A stretch of 64,000 nt of DNA from an uncultured Eubacteriales bacterium (lineage in GTDB: Bacteria; Bacillota; Clostridia; Christensenellales; Aristaeellaceae), in contig CADBCY010000004.1 of the NCBI GenBank assembly GCA_902793325.1, positions 54,402-118,401 on the forward strand, in the 5' to 3' direction. The position numbers and the translations under genes were made by a program. How positions within the stretch are numbered: position 1 is the first letter of the stretch; the number at the start of each line of letters is the position of its first letter. Under the pieces are notes generated by a model. That model worked only from the letters and a program-made list of their open reading frames with translations, had not been told where the DNA came from and did no database searches. This document shows positions 1 to 8,549 of this stretch, one piece after another.

Positions 1-1
1 G

Positions 2-535
2 GCCGGCTGGGTGGATTCCGACGGCGACGGCATCCGCGAGAAGGACGGGCAGAAGCTGGTCATCCGCTGGCTGACCTATCCCAGCCGCCAGGAGCTGCCG
101 CTGCTGGCGGAGTCCGTGCAGGCGACGCTGAAGGCCGTCGGCATCGAAGTGGACGTCAACTGCACCGCCAGCCGCCGCGAATTCCTGGCGGACATGACGA
201 GCTTCGACATCTACGCCTCCGCGCTGGTGACCGCGCCCTCCGGCGACCCGCAGTACTTCTTCACCACCTCCTGCCTGCCCGGCATGAGCTACAACTTCGG
301 CGCGTATGAGAACGAGCACGTCAACGACCTGATGGCGCAGATGGCCACCGAGTTCGACCCCGCGAAGCGCGGCGAGCTGGCCGTCGAGCTGCAGCAGGCG
401 ATCCTGGACGACAACGCCTACATCTTCTGCTCGTTCCTGCAGATGAACATGATCTCGAAGGCGACGGTCAGCAACTACACCGCCCACGCCTGCGACTACT
501 ACCAGGTGACGGCCGAGCTGGACATCGAAGGATAA
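2..535 (+). CDS. ABC transporter solute-binding protein, family 5 (peptide/nickel type), C-terminal part
   Basis: The frame is open from the window edge, so the N-terminus lies outside; 177 residues remain. The sequence matches the C-terminal lobe of family-5 extracellular binding proteins (OppA/NikA): a lobe beginning with a calcium-loop-like DSDGDGIREKDG segment, then the usual helical end (FDPAKRGELAVELQQAILDD). Such proteins deliver peptides, nickel or metal-chelator complexes to an ABC permease at the cell surface. One base separates its stop from the next ATG, so it is translationally coupled to a methyltransferase gene. The substrate cannot be told from this fragment. Confidence 0.8.
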   Translation, partial: AGWVDSDGDGIREKDGQKLVIRWLTYPSRQELPLLAESVQATLKAVGIEVDVNCTASRREFLADMTSFDIYASALVTAPSGDPQYFFTTSCLPGMSYNFGAYENEHVNDLMAQMATEFDPAKRGELAVELQQAILDDNAYIFCSFLQMNMISKATVSNYTAHACDYYQVTAELDIEG

Positions 536-536
536 C

Positions 537-1253
537 ATGGAAGCCATCAAGCGAGAAATCACCGACTACTGGACGGGGCGGGAGGCGCAGTTCGAGCGGC
601 TGCGGCTGGACGAGCTGAACAGCGACAAGCGCCCGCGCTGGCTGGACGAGCTGCTGTGTCGCCTGCCCCGGGGCAGAAAACTGAACATACTGGACATCGG
701 CACGGGCACGGGCTTCTTCGCCTTCATACTGGCGGCGGAGGGACACTGGGTGACGGGCATCGACCTGACGCCGGAGATGATCAACGGCGCGCGGCGCACC
801 AGCGTGGCGCTGGAGCTGTACCCCAGCTTCAAGGTGATGGACGCCGAGAACCCGACCTTCGCGCCGGGCAGCTTCGACGCCATCGTCACCCGCAACCTGA
901 CCACCTTCCTGCCCAACCTGCCGGAGGCGTACAAAAAGTGGCACGGCCTGCTGCGGGCGGGCGGCGTGCTGGTCAACTTCGACGCGGACTACTACTTCGA
1001 CCGCTCGGAAGCGCCGCTGCCGGAGAACCACGCCCACAAGGAGCTGACGGCGGACCAGAACGCCGCCTACGCCCATATCTCCGACGCGATGCGGGCGATC
1101 CAGAAGCCGCGCCCCGCGTGGGACATGGCGCTGCTGGACGGGGCGGGTTTCCGGGACGTCCGGGTGGACCGGGACGTCTACCGGCGCATCTACCGGGAGA
1201 TCGACCGCTTCTACAACCCCACGCCCATATTCTGCATCACGGCGTGGAAGTGA
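537..1253 (+). CDS. class I SAM-dependent methyltransferase (first of a tandem pair)
   Basis: A 238-residue protein with a Rossmann methyltransferase core: motif I ILDIGTGTGFFAFILA (about residues 51-66), the acidic end of strand 2 in GIDLTPEM, and motif IV/post-I region FDAIVTRNLTTFLPN. It belongs to the Methyltransf_11/25 group, which methylates small molecules using S-adenosylmethionine in the cytoplasm. It begins one base after the binding-protein stop and is followed after 107 bases by a paralogue of the same layout (both open with an EYW/DYW motif near residue 10). Linkage to a family-5 transporter suggests that the substrate is related to what the transporter imports; this is inference. 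Confidence 0.85.
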   Translation: MEAIKREITDYWTGREAQFERLRLDELNSDKRPRWLDELLCRLPRGRKLNILDIGTGTGFFAFILAAEGHWVTGIDLTPEMINGARRTSVALELYPSFKVMDAENPTFAPGSFDAIVTRNLTTFLPNLPEAYKKWHGLLRAGGVLVNFDADYYFDRSEAPLPENHAHKELTADQNAAYAHISDAMRAIQKPRPAWDMALLDGAGFRDVRVDRDVYRRIYREIDRFYNPTPIFCITAWK

Positions 1254-1360
1254 TCCGTAAACAGCGCGTTAATCCCGCCGGAAATATCCCCCGCCGGGGG
1301 TTGCGGCGGCCGGGGAACCCGGGTAAAATATCGGCATAGAACGATCGCAGCGAGGGACAC

Positions 1361-2131
1361 ATGAGCACCGCAATCATCCTCGAAAACAGGGAATACTGGA
1401 CGCACCGCGCGCCGAGCTACTCCGAGGTCAACCAGGAGGAGCTCGCCACGGCGCAGCACGACCGCTGGAAAAGGGCGCTGGTCGAGCGCATCTCCGGGCG
1501 ATTCCCGGGCAGGGCGCCCGGGTCCATCCACGTGCTGGAGGTGGGGACCGGCCCCGGCTTTTTCGCCATACTGCTGGCGGAGGCGGGCTACCGGGTCACG
1601 GCCATCGACCTCACGCCGTCCATGCTGGCCGAGGCGCGCCGCAACGCGGGGCCCCTGGCCGGCCGCATCGCCTTCATGGAGATGAACGCCCAGGAGCTGG
1701 CCTTCGACGACGATTGCTTCGACGTCATACTCTCCCGAAACGTGACCTGGAACCTGCCGAACCCCGACCGGGCCTACGCCGAGTGGGCGCGGGTGCTGAA
1801 GCCGGGCGGGCTGCTTTTGAACTTCGACGCCAACTGGTACCGCTACCTGTTCGACGACGACGCCCGCGCCGCCTACGACCGGGACCGCGCCAACAGCGTC
1901 GAGGCCGGGCTGGACGATCTGAACGTGGGCGAGCACTTCGACCGCATGGAGGACATCGCGCGCCGGGTGCCGCTGTCCCGGGCGGACCGCCCGGCGTGGG
2001 ACGTGCGCACGCTGTCCGGCCTGGGCATGGCGGTGGAAGCCGACCGCCGCATCTGGGAAAAGGTCTGGTCCCGCCAGGAGAAGGTCAACCTCGCCTCCAC
2101 GCCGATGTTCATGGTGTGCGGGTACAAGTAA
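1361..2131 (+). CDS. class I SAM-dependent methyltransferase (second of a tandem pair)
   Basis: A 256-residue paralogue of the upstream methyltransferase. Motif I is VLEVGTGPGFFAILLA (about residues 59-74), followed by AIDLTPSML and FDVILSRNVTWNLPNPDRAY, aligned in the same order as in its neighbour. The start is supported by GCGAGGG eight bases upstream. The 107-base gap contains an AT-rich TAAAAT box that might be a weak -10. A strong hairpin terminator follows at 2151-2187, closing the unit. Substrate unknown; duplicated small-molecule methyltransferases beside a metal/peptide transporter are the only contextual clue. Confidence 0.85.
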   Translation: MSTAIILENREYWTHRAPSYSEVNQEELATAQHDRWKRALVERISGRFPGRAPGSIHVLEVGTGPGFFAILLAEAGYRVTAIDLTPSMLAEARRNAGPLAGRIAFMEMNAQELAFDDDCFDVILSRNVTWNLPNPDRAYAEWARVLKPGGLLLNFDANWYRYLFDDDARAAYDRDRANSVEAGLDDLNVGEHFDRMEDIARRVPLSRADRPAWDVRTLSGLGMAVEADRRIWEKVWSRQEKVNLASTPMFMVCGYK

Positions 2132-2150
2132 CTACGCTGTGTGACCACGG

Positions 2151-2187
2151 AAAACCGGGCCCGCGCAAGTGCGCGGGCCCGGTTTTT
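2151..2187 (+). terminator. Rho-independent terminator after the methyltransferase pair
   Basis: Perfect 14-bp GC-rich stem (2153-2166 with 2171-2184), loop AAGT, then a T run. Confidence 0.9.
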
Positions 2188-2190
2188 ATG

Positions 2191-2275
2191 CGGCAGAGCG
2201 GGGAGAAAGGCCGGCGCAAAGCTTCGAATTTCAATTCGAACCCTTGCGGTTGCAGCCTTTATCGGCGCTCTGCCG
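2191..2275. repeat. palindromic interspersed repeat, copy A
   Basis: The ends CGGCAGAGCG (2191-2200) and CGCTCTGCCG (2266-2275) are perfect inverted copies. Inside, GAGAAAGGCCGGCGCA and a diverged inverse (TTGC..GCCTTTATC) pair partly, and the apex is a separate perfect hairpin TTCGAATT-TC-AATTCGAA (2224-2241). The same left segment of 16 bases and the same right half recur at 46394-46487, and a right-half relative occurs at 20701-20737. It ends one base before the stop codon of the minus-strand gene at 2277. Confidence 0.75.
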
Positions 2276-2276
2276 G

Positions 2277-2957
2277 TCAGCCGGTCACCTTCACGTCGTA
2301 GGTCAGCTTCATCCCGCCGGCGCTCACGGTGATGGTGGCGTCGCCGGGACTGAGCGCGGTCACGGTGCCCGAGGCGTCCACCGAGGCCACGGAGGCGTCG
2401 CTGCTTCGGAAGGTCACGGTGGCCGCGGCGGCGGCGGGCTTCACCTCGGCGGTAATGTGGATCACGTCCCCGACGGCCAGCGGGCCGGAGCGATCCACCC
2501 GGTAGCCCAGCTCCGTGGCGGCGTTGGGGTCCTGCACGACGAGCGTGAGGGGAATCGTCCGCCCGTTCTTGAGCGTGACCTTGATCTTGACCCGCCCTTC
2601 CTTCAGCAGCAGGATGCGCCCGGCGCCGGTGACGGTGGCGACGGACTTCGCGGTGGACTTGCACTTCCTGATCTTTGAGCCGGAGACCTTGATCTGGTAG
2701 TCCGTGCCCAGGTACACGGTCGTCGTCTTTCTCACCGTGTTCGACTTGAGCTTGATGGTCTTTACGGCGGGCGCGGCGGTGTCCGTCGGCGCGCCGAGGG
2801 CGCCCTCCGTCTCGGTGGCGGCGGGCTCGGTGCCCGCGTCGAGCAGGATCTCCCCGCCCTCGGACCCGGGCGTTTCGGGCGAATCGGCGGTATCGGCGAG
2901 GGCCGGAAGCGCCAGCAACAGGGCCAGCGCCAGCAACAGCAGCATGCGGCGTTTCAT
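2277..2957 (-). CDS. secreted protein with bacterial Ig-like (Big_2) domain
   Basis: A 226-residue exported protein. I start it at 2957 because AGGAAGG precedes this ATG and a signal peptide follows (MKRRMLLLLALALLLALPALA). After a low-complexity acidic/Thr stretch come two beta-sandwich units: one around AKSVATVTGAGRILLLKEGRVKIKVTLKNG and a clear Big_2 repeat at the C-terminus (FRSSDASVASVDASGTVTAL). Such domains serve as adhesion or spacer modules on the cell surface. No sorting motif or lipobox is seen, so it is presumably released or loosely held. It has its own promoter at 3048-3076. Confidence 0.8.
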   Translation of the reverse strand: MKRRMLLLLALALLLALPALADTADSPETPGSEGGEILLDAGTEPAATETEGALGAPTDTAAPAVKTIKLKSNTVRKTTTVYLGTDYQIKVSGSKIRKCKSTAKSVATVTGAGRILLLKEGRVKIKVTLKNGRTIPLTLVVQDPNAATELGYRVDRSGPLAVGDVIHITAEVKPAAAAATVTFRSSDASVASVDASGTVTALSPGDATITVSAGGMKLTYDVKVTG

Positions 2958-3047
2958 GGGATTCCTTCCTTTCCTGGGCGGGAGCGGCGGCGCGTCATGG
3001 CCGCCGCGGCCGGGTTCCGGCGCGCAAGCGCGCCGTTCGTCGGGTAC

Positions 3048-3076
3048 AGTATACCACGCTTTGCCCCGCCCGGCAA
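3048..3076 (-). promoter_or_regulatory. sigma-A promoter for the Ig-like protein gene
   Basis: Minus strand TTGCCG, 17-base spacer, TATACT, 91 bases before the ATG. Confidence 0.75.
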
Positions 3077-3150
3077 CCGCAAAATCGCCCGCTGTGCCAT
3101 TCCCGCCGCCTGTTTTGGAATGCATCGGGGATGATTTCCCGCGCCGGCGC

Positions 3151-3179
3151 TGGACAGGCGCGGCGGGATCGCGTATAAT
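3151..3179 (+). promoter_or_regulatory. sigma-A promoter for the aldo/keto reductase gene
   Basis: TGGACA, 17-base spacer, TATAAT, 47 bases before the ATG at 3227; diverges from the promoter at 3048-3076. Confidence 0.75.
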
Positions 3180-3226
3180 GGATCCCATGGAACGCTGTCC
3201 CGCGACCGCGGAAGGAGGATGACCCC

Positions 3227-4348
3227 ATGAAGAAACTCGGCTTCGGCCTGATGCGCATGCCGCTGCTCGACCCCAACGACGACGCCAGCGTGGACATCGA
3301 GCTGGTCAAGCAGATGGTGGACCTGTTCATGAGCAGGGGCTTTACTTACTTCGACACGGCCATCATGTACAACGGCTTCGCCAGCCAGCGCGTGGCGAAG
3401 GCGGCGCTGGTGGACCGCTACCCCCGCGACAGCTTCACCCTGGCCACGAAGCTGCACAGCGGCTTCTTCAACTCGCTGGAGGAGCGCGACAAGGTGTTCG
3501 CCGACCAGCTGGAGCAGACCGGGGCGGGCTACTTCGACTACTACCTGATCCACGGCGTGGAGCCGGGCAACTACCCGAAGTACGAGCAGTACGACTGCTT
3601 CAACTGGGTGCTGGACAAGAAGGCGAAGGGCCTGGTCCGCCACGCGGGCTTCTCCTTCCACGGCGACGCGGCGCTGCTGGACGCCATCCTCACGAAGTAC
3701 CCGGCGCTGGAGTTCGTACAGCTGCAAATCAACTACCTGGACTGGGAGAGCGAGTGGGTGCACTCCCGCGAGGTGTACGAGATGGCCGTGCGCCACGACA
3801 AGCCCGTGGTCGTGATGGAGCCGGTGAAGGGCGGCACGCTCGCAAAGCTCCCGGAGGCGGCGGAGCGCATGCTGAAGCAGGCCGCGCCGGAGATGTCGCC
3901 GGCGTCCTGGGGCATCCGCTTCGCGGCCTCGCTGGAGAACGTGATGGTGGTGCTCTCGGGCATGTCGAACCTCGAACAGATGCGCGACAACCTGAGCTAC
4001 ATGGAAGACTTCCGCCCGCTGACCCCCGACGAGGTGGCGCTGGTCCACCGGGCGGCGGACATCATCAACGGCAGGATCGCAGTGCCCTGCACCGGCTGCT
4101 CCTACTGCACCGAGGGCTGCCCGATGCGCATTCCCATCCCCAGGTACTTCTCGCTGTACAACGAGGACATGCGCGAGGACCTGAAGGAGAAGGGCTGGAC
4201 GGTGAACTACACCTACTACGGGAACCTCGCGGAACAGTTCGGCCGGGCTTCGGACTGCGTGGCCTGCGGCCAGTGCGAGGGCGTGTGCCCGCAGCACCTG
4301 CCCATCATCGAAAAACTGAAGGACGTGGCCGCCCACTTCGAGCGGTGA
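3227..4348 (+). CDS. aldo/keto reductase with C-terminal 2[4Fe-4S] ferredoxin domain
   Basis: A 373-residue cytoplasmic oxidoreductase. The TIM-barrel domain carries the aldo/keto reductase tetrad: Asp43 and Tyr48 in FDTAIMYNG, Lys75 in ATKLHSG and His109 in YYLIHG. The C-terminus adds two cysteine clusters, CTGCSYCTEGCP and CVACGQCEGVCP, expected to bind [4Fe-4S] centres. This architecture is common in anaerobes and probably links NAD(P)H-type chemistry to ferredoxin electrons; the carbonyl substrate is unknown. GGAGG lies just before the ATG. It leads a small plus-strand group with the P-loop protein. A second protein of the same design is encoded at 45033-46214. Confidence 0.9.
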   Translation: MKKLGFGLMRMPLLDPNDDASVDIELVKQMVDLFMSRGFTYFDTAIMYNGFASQRVAKAALVDRYPRDSFTLATKLHSGFFNSLEERDKVFADQLEQTGAGYFDYYLIHGVEPGNYPKYEQYDCFNWVLDKKAKGLVRHAGFSFHGDAALLDAILTKYPALEFVQLQINYLDWESEWVHSREVYEMAVRHDKPVVVMEPVKGGTLAKLPEAAERMLKQAAPEMSPASWGIRFAASLENVMVVLSGMSNLEQMRDNLSYMEDFRPLTPDEVALVHRAADIINGRIAVPCTGCSYCTEGCPMRIPIPRYFSLYNEDMREDLKEKGWTVNYTYYGNLAEQFGRASDCVACGQCEGVCPQHLPIIEKLKDVAAHFER

Positions 4349-4357
4349 CGGTTTGAC

Positions 4358-4861
4358 ATGAAGAATCTCCGGATCGGAAACAGGATCATCATACTGGGCT
4401 GCCCCGGCAGCGGCAAGAGCACGTTCGCGGGAGCGCTGCACGCGCGCACGGGGCTGCCGCTGATCCACCTCGACAACGTCTGGTGGAACCCCGACCGCAC
4501 GCACATTGCGCGCGAGGCGTTCGACCGCAGGCTGGAGGCGCTGATGCAGGCCGATCGCTGGATCCTCGACGGGGACTACCCCAGGACCTACGAGACGCGC
4601 TTCCGCGCGTGCGACGCGATCATCTTCCTCGATTACGGCGAGGGGACCTGCATGGCCGGCATCCGGGCGCGGGCCGGGGAAAAGCGGGCGGACCTCCCCT
4701 GGGTCGAGGACGCGCCCGACTCCGAACTGGCGGCGCGCGTCCGCAGCTATCAAAGCGACAACCGCCCGGCGATCTACGCGCTGATGGCAAAGTACCCCGA
4801 AAAGCAGGCGCTGGTGTTCAGGACGCGCGCCCAGGCCGAGGCGTGGCTCTCGGAGCTGTGA
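4358..4861 (+). CDS. P-loop nucleotide kinase-like protein (adenylate kinase / 'DNA topology modulation' FlaR type)
   Basis: A 167-residue protein with an N-terminal Walker A, GCPGSGKST (residues 14-22), followed by HLDNVWWNP and WILDGDYPRTYETR, the signature spacing of the FlaR/'topology modulation' branch of adenylate-kinase-like P-loop proteins. Family members are poorly characterised; nucleotide or small-molecule phosphorylation is likely. It starts nine bases after the aldo/keto reductase stop, without a clear Shine-Dalgarno, so translation is probably coupled. Confidence 0.8.
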   Translation: MKNLRIGNRIIILGCPGSGKSTFAGALHARTGLPLIHLDNVWWNPDRTHIAREAFDRRLEALMQADRWILDGDYPRTYETRFRACDAIIFLDYGEGTCMAGIRARAGEKRADLPWVEDAPDSELAARVRSYQSDNRPAIYALMAKYPEKQALVFRTRAQAEAWLSEL

Positions 4862-4939
4862 GCGCTTCGAACCGGCGCAGGCGACAAAAGCCGCCCCGCA
4901 GGTCGGGACGGGCGCGGCATATCAGGAGGATTTACGGCA

Positions 4940-5404
4940 TTGATCAGAATACTGTTTGTCTGCCACGGCAACATCTGCCGCTCGCCGATGGCGGAGTTTA
5001 TCCTGAAGGACATGGTGCGGCGCGAGGGGCTGGCGGAGCGGTTTGAGATCGCCTCGGCGGCCACCAGCGCGGAGGAGCTGGGCAACCCGGTGTATCCGCC
5101 GGCGCGCGCGGAGCTGGCGAAGCACGGCATCTCCTGCAAGGGCAAGACGGCGCGGCAGCTGTCCCGCCGGGAGTACGGCGAATGGGACTGGATCATCGGC
5201 ATGGAGGACTACAACCTGCGCAACATGCTGCGCATCCTGGGCGGCGACCCCGACGGCAAGGTGTGCAAGCTGATGCGGTTCGCGGGGTCGGAGGAGGACA
5301 TTGACGACCCCTGGTACACCGGCCGGTTCGGCGAAGTCTACGCGCAGATCGAGCGCGGCTGCCGCGGCCTGATCGACGCGCTGGCCCGGGCGTCGCGCGC
5401 CTGA
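4940..5404 (+). CDS. low-molecular-weight protein-tyrosine phosphatase
   Basis: A 154-residue phosphatase. The N-terminal P-loop CHGNICRS (Cys8 nucleophile, Arg14) matches the CX5R(S/T) motif, and the general-acid loop is DDPWYTG near residue 120. I use the TTG start at 4940 because AGGAGG sits ten bases upstream and the strand-1/P-loop spacing (MIRILFVCHGN) is then canonical. Such enzymes dephosphorylate protein tyrosines, often of exopolysaccharide kinases, or act on arsenate. No partner tyrosine kinase is seen nearby. Confidence 0.9.
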   Translation: MIRILFVCHGNICRSPMAEFILKDMVRREGLAERFEIASAATSAEELGNPVYPPARAELAKHGISCKGKTARQLSRREYGEWDWIIGMEDYNLRNMLRILGGDPDGKVCKLMRFAGSEEDIDDPWYTGRFGEVYAQIERGCRGLIDALARASRA

Positions 5405-5559
5405 GCCCGCACCGAGGCTGCGGCCGGGCGGCGCTTCGATCGCGTAAAACGGATCCTTCCCCGCCCCGGGACGGCGAGCGCATTCCCGCCGACCCCCGGG
5501 CGCGGAGAAGGATCTTTTGTTCGGCGCGCCCACAGGGCGCATCCCCGCGCGGAAAGGAT

Positions 5560-5585
5560 CGCAGGGGCGCATACGCGCCCCTGCG
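5560..5585. terminator. GC-rich hairpin between convergent genes
   Basis: Perfect 11-bp stem (5560-5570 with 5575-5585), loop ATAC. It lies 28 bases past the stop of the minus-strand protease gene; the T tract on the minus side is weak (ATCCTTT). A second, long-loop pairing GATCCTTC/GAAGGATC (about 5450-5515) followed by TTTT may end the plus-strand phosphatase transcript. Confidence 0.5.
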
Positions 5586-5612
5586 AATTGGTTTCGGGTT
5601 TCCCTCGGCTGC

Positions 5613-8432
5613 CTACTTCCCGATCACCGGGGTCCAATAGGCCTGGTTGTAGAGGTCGGTGACGCGGTAGGTCGCCAGGCACTTGCTCGCGTCGGGCAGG
5701 TACACGTCGCCCACCGACAGCTCGCCCTTCACCGTCAGCGCGTCGCCGAAGCGGTAGCTGTCGGTGTAGTTCTGGTCGTAGTCGTACAGATCCGCCAGGA
5801 ACACGATCTCGTCGCCGTCCTGCAGCGCGTCGATGGCCTTCGCCACCGTCTCCGTCTCGTCCTCGGCGTACACCGGGCGCGCGCCCGCCACGCAGCCGGA
5901 CTCGTGCTCCGGGTCGAACACGATCATCAGCTCCACGCGCTCGCCGTTCAGCAGCGCGGGCACGCGGCCGGTGATGCGCCAGTCGTCGTCGCTCGCGTAG
6001 TCGCTCGTCTCGTGATAATAGGGCACGGGCTGGCCGTTGATGGCGAGCCAGGTGCCGCTGGTGTCCGCCACCAGTCGGCCCTTGTCGTCAAAGCTGAACA
6101 GGTTGTCCAGGCCCAGGTCCACGTAGCCGTCGCCGTTGTCGTAGAACAGGTTCAGGTCCACGCCGTGCACCAGCGACCACTGCTCGGGCGTCAGCTCCAG
6201 CGCCCAGTCGTCGCCGTCCTTCCGGAAGACGAGCGCGGCGCTGTCCAGCAGGTTGTCCTGCAGGTACTGCACGGTGTCCGCCTCGGACTGGCTGCGCCCG
6301 GAGAGGAAGTCGATGTTGCCGCTGCCCAGCCCGGACACGCCGGAATAGCCCCCGCCCAGGAACTGGGAGAGCAGGTCGCCCAGCATGTCGCTGTCGCCGT
6401 AGGCGCTGCCCCCGCCGTAGCCGCTGTCGCCGCTCAAACCGAACAGCGACGGGATCGCCGAGTGCGTGCCGCCGGTGACCGCCTGGCCGCCGGCCTCCAT
6501 GCCCGCGAAGTCGCGGATGGCCTGGGCGTAGCTGGCGTCCAGCCCGATGGCGTCGTAGTTGCTCACCGCCTTGTCCACGTTGCTCAGCCGCTGGTAGGGG
6601 AAGTACACGCTGAGGCCGTAGGCGTGGCTGATGTTGTTGATCCTGTTGTACTTGACCGCCTCGACGAGCGCGTCGGACAGCGCCGCGCCCTCGCTGGTGC
6701 CCAGGTTCCGGCACAGGTCCGCCAGGTCTACCTGGTCGATGCGGTTGGAGCGGGCGAACTCGCGGGTGCCGTTGCGGGCGTTGGACACCGTGCGGTACTC
6801 CTTGTTCGAGATCATCCTGGAGATGGACTTCGAGAAGCTCGCGAACTTCCCCGGCACGGTGTTCTGCAGCTCCGCCAGGTCCACCAGGGACAGGGTGGTC
6901 TGCTGCCCGCGGCACTGCTGGTTACAGTGGCTCACGAAGTCGTCGCAGATGGTCTTGCCGATGTCCAGCGTGGCCAGGGAGGTGTTCTTGCCCAGCGCGT
7001 TCAGCCAGTTGGTGTAGTACCAGCCGATGCCCGGCTCCGTCTCCTCGGAGGCGATCAGGTAGTCGGCGTACTTGCCGCACATCAGCGCGTTCTCCAGCGT
7101 GGCCATCAGGCAGGCGTCGTAGCCGATGAAGTCGAACTTCACCCCGCCGTCCCGGAAGGCGGTGTTCAGCCCCGAAAGGCTCATGGAGCCCGCGCCGGCG
7201 TTCTTCTCGTCGTAGCCGTAACCGCTGACGGAGCCGGAGCCGTGGTCCCACAGGATGAGCGCGTAGCGGCTGGCCGGGAAATTCTTCGCGCAGTAGCGGA
7301 TGAACCCGGACAGCGTGGCGGGCTTGGTCATGGCCGCGTTGCCGGCGTTCTGCTCCAGGCAGGTCATGCCGCCCTTGGCCACGCGCCAGATCTGGTTCAC
7401 ATTGCTGGACACCAGCCGGTTCTGCCACTTGCGGCTGCCGCCGGTATACACGATCACCCGCACGTCGTCGCCGTAGGTGGCCGCGGCCATCTCCTGCAGG
7501 TCCTTGGTGGCCATGGCGCTGCGGGACTCCAGGTCCGCGCCGCACATATACACCATCAGGGTGAAGGTGTCGCGGCCGTTGCCCAGGAGCTGGGTGTACT
7601 TGGCGCGGCTGCCCTCGGCGACCCGCCGGTTCAGCCCGCCGCCCGAGGCGCTCGCCGCCGCGACGGGCGCGGACGCGCCGCCGCCGGAGGAAGCGGACGT
7701 GTAGCCCGTCTGCCCGCCGTACCAGCTTCCGCCCAGCAGTTGGCTGAGCATGTCGCCGCTGTAGCCGGAGAAGATGGATTCCAGCCCACCGGAGGATCCG
7801 CCGCCGTGGGACGAGCCGCTCCCGCCGTAGGAGGAACCCGTGCCGCCAGAGCTGCCGCCGCCCAGCAGCGTTTGCAGCAGATCGCCCGTCCCGGAGGAGG
7901 TCGAGGTGCTTTCGTAGCTCTGGGTGGTACCGTAGCTCTGGGTGGTGCCGGTCGAGGGGGCGGTGGATTGGTTCGAGCCGCCGCCGAACAGGCCGCTCAG
8001 CCCGCCGCCGCCGCCCAGCACCACGACCGCCAGGATGATCAGTATGAGGGGGTTAAAGCCCTTCCTGCCCGAACCGCGGCCGGCGTTCCCGCCGCCCTGC
8101 ATCCCCTGGGGCCGCGCCTGCCGGGCGCCCTGGGGGCGGGACGACGCGAAGCCGCCGCCCGCGGGCCGGTTCTGCTGCGGCCGCGCGGTCCCCAGGCCGG
8201 AGCCGTGGGTGTTCATGCTGCCGCCGGCCGTGCCGGGCCGCTGGGCCTTGGGCCGGGCCTGCGGGCCCGCGCCGCGCCCGGGGCCGCCGGTCTGGGCGTC
8301 CTTGCGCGCCTGGTGCCCCTGGCTGTCGCCCACCGGGCCCTCCCCGAGGCCTTCGCCGTGGGTCTTCATGCTGCCCTCGTCGGCCCTGCCGACGATGGTC
8401 TTCTTTCGATTCATGGGACCTCTGCCGTCCAT
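5613..8432 (-). CDS. membrane-anchored clostripain family (C11) cysteine peptidase
   Basis: A 939-residue protein. Residues 1-125 are a Gly/Pro/Arg-rich cytoplasmic tail with two copies of a GSM(K/N)THG(E/S)GLG motif (20-30 and 71-81). A single membrane segment follows (about 127-140, PLILIILAVVVLG), then a Ser/Gly linker. The C11 domain starts near residue 287 (FTLMVYMCGADLE) and has the catalytic His396 in LWDHGSGS and Cys440 in GYDACLMA. The remaining 450 residues include a Gly-rich insert and a beta-rich tail. Clostripain relatives cleave after Arg/Lys. Start at 8432 is chosen for GGAAGGGAG eight bases upstream. It should face outward with a tethered protease domain. Confidence 0.85.
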   Translation of the reverse strand: MDGRGPMNRKKTIVGRADEGSMKTHGEGLGEGPVGDSQGHQARKDAQTGGPGRGAGPQARPKAQRPGTAGGSMNTHGSGLGTARPQQNRPAGGGFASSRPQGARQARPQGMQGGGNAGRGSGRKGFNPLILIILAVVVLGGGGGLSGLFGGGSNQSTAPSTGTTQSYGTTQSYESTSTSSGTGDLLQTLLGGGSSGGTGSSYGGSGSSHGGGSSGGLESIFSGYSGDMLSQLLGGSWYGGQTGYTSASSGGGASAPVAAASASGGGLNRRVAEGSRAKYTQLLGNGRDTFTLMVYMCGADLESRSAMATKDLQEMAAATYGDDVRVIVYTGGSRKWQNRLVSSNVNQIWRVAKGGMTCLEQNAGNAAMTKPATLSGFIRYCAKNFPASRYALILWDHGSGSVSGYGYDEKNAGAGSMSLSGLNTAFRDGGVKFDFIGYDACLMATLENALMCGKYADYLIASEETEPGIGWYYTNWLNALGKNTSLATLDIGKTICDDFVSHCNQQCRGQQTTLSLVDLAELQNTVPGKFASFSKSISRMISNKEYRTVSNARNGTREFARSNRIDQVDLADLCRNLGTSEGAALSDALVEAVKYNRINNISHAYGLSVYFPYQRLSNVDKAVSNYDAIGLDASYAQAIRDFAGMEAGGQAVTGGTHSAIPSLFGLSGDSGYGGGSAYGDSDMLGDLLSQFLGGGYSGVSGLGSGNIDFLSGRSQSEADTVQYLQDNLLDSAALVFRKDGDDWALELTPEQWSLVHGVDLNLFYDNGDGYVDLGLDNLFSFDDKGRLVADTSGTWLAINGQPVPYYHETSDYASDDDWRITGRVPALLNGERVELMIVFDPEHESGCVAGARPVYAEDETETVAKAIDALQDGDEIVFLADLYDYDQNYTDSYRFGDALTVKGELSVGDVYLPDASKCLATYRVTDLYNQAYWTPVIGK

Positions 8433-8549
8433 CGCGCATACTCCCTTCCGATTCGATCCGGCGGCATGCCCGCCGAAGCAACTCCAGGATCGTCGCCGCG
8501 CCGCCCTTCGGGGCCCGGCTGACCGGAAAGCCTCCGGTTTTCCCCCATC

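Noticed and set aside
5517-8522. Plus-strand open frame of about 1000 codons opposite the clostripain gene
   Set aside because: It is an antisense shadow caused by high GC: low-complexity Val/Gly/Arg/His composition, no ribosome binding site, no domain. Similar frames opposite 16561-18849, 24209-26698, 38091-40244, 45410-47680 and 48668-51208 were rejected for the same reason.
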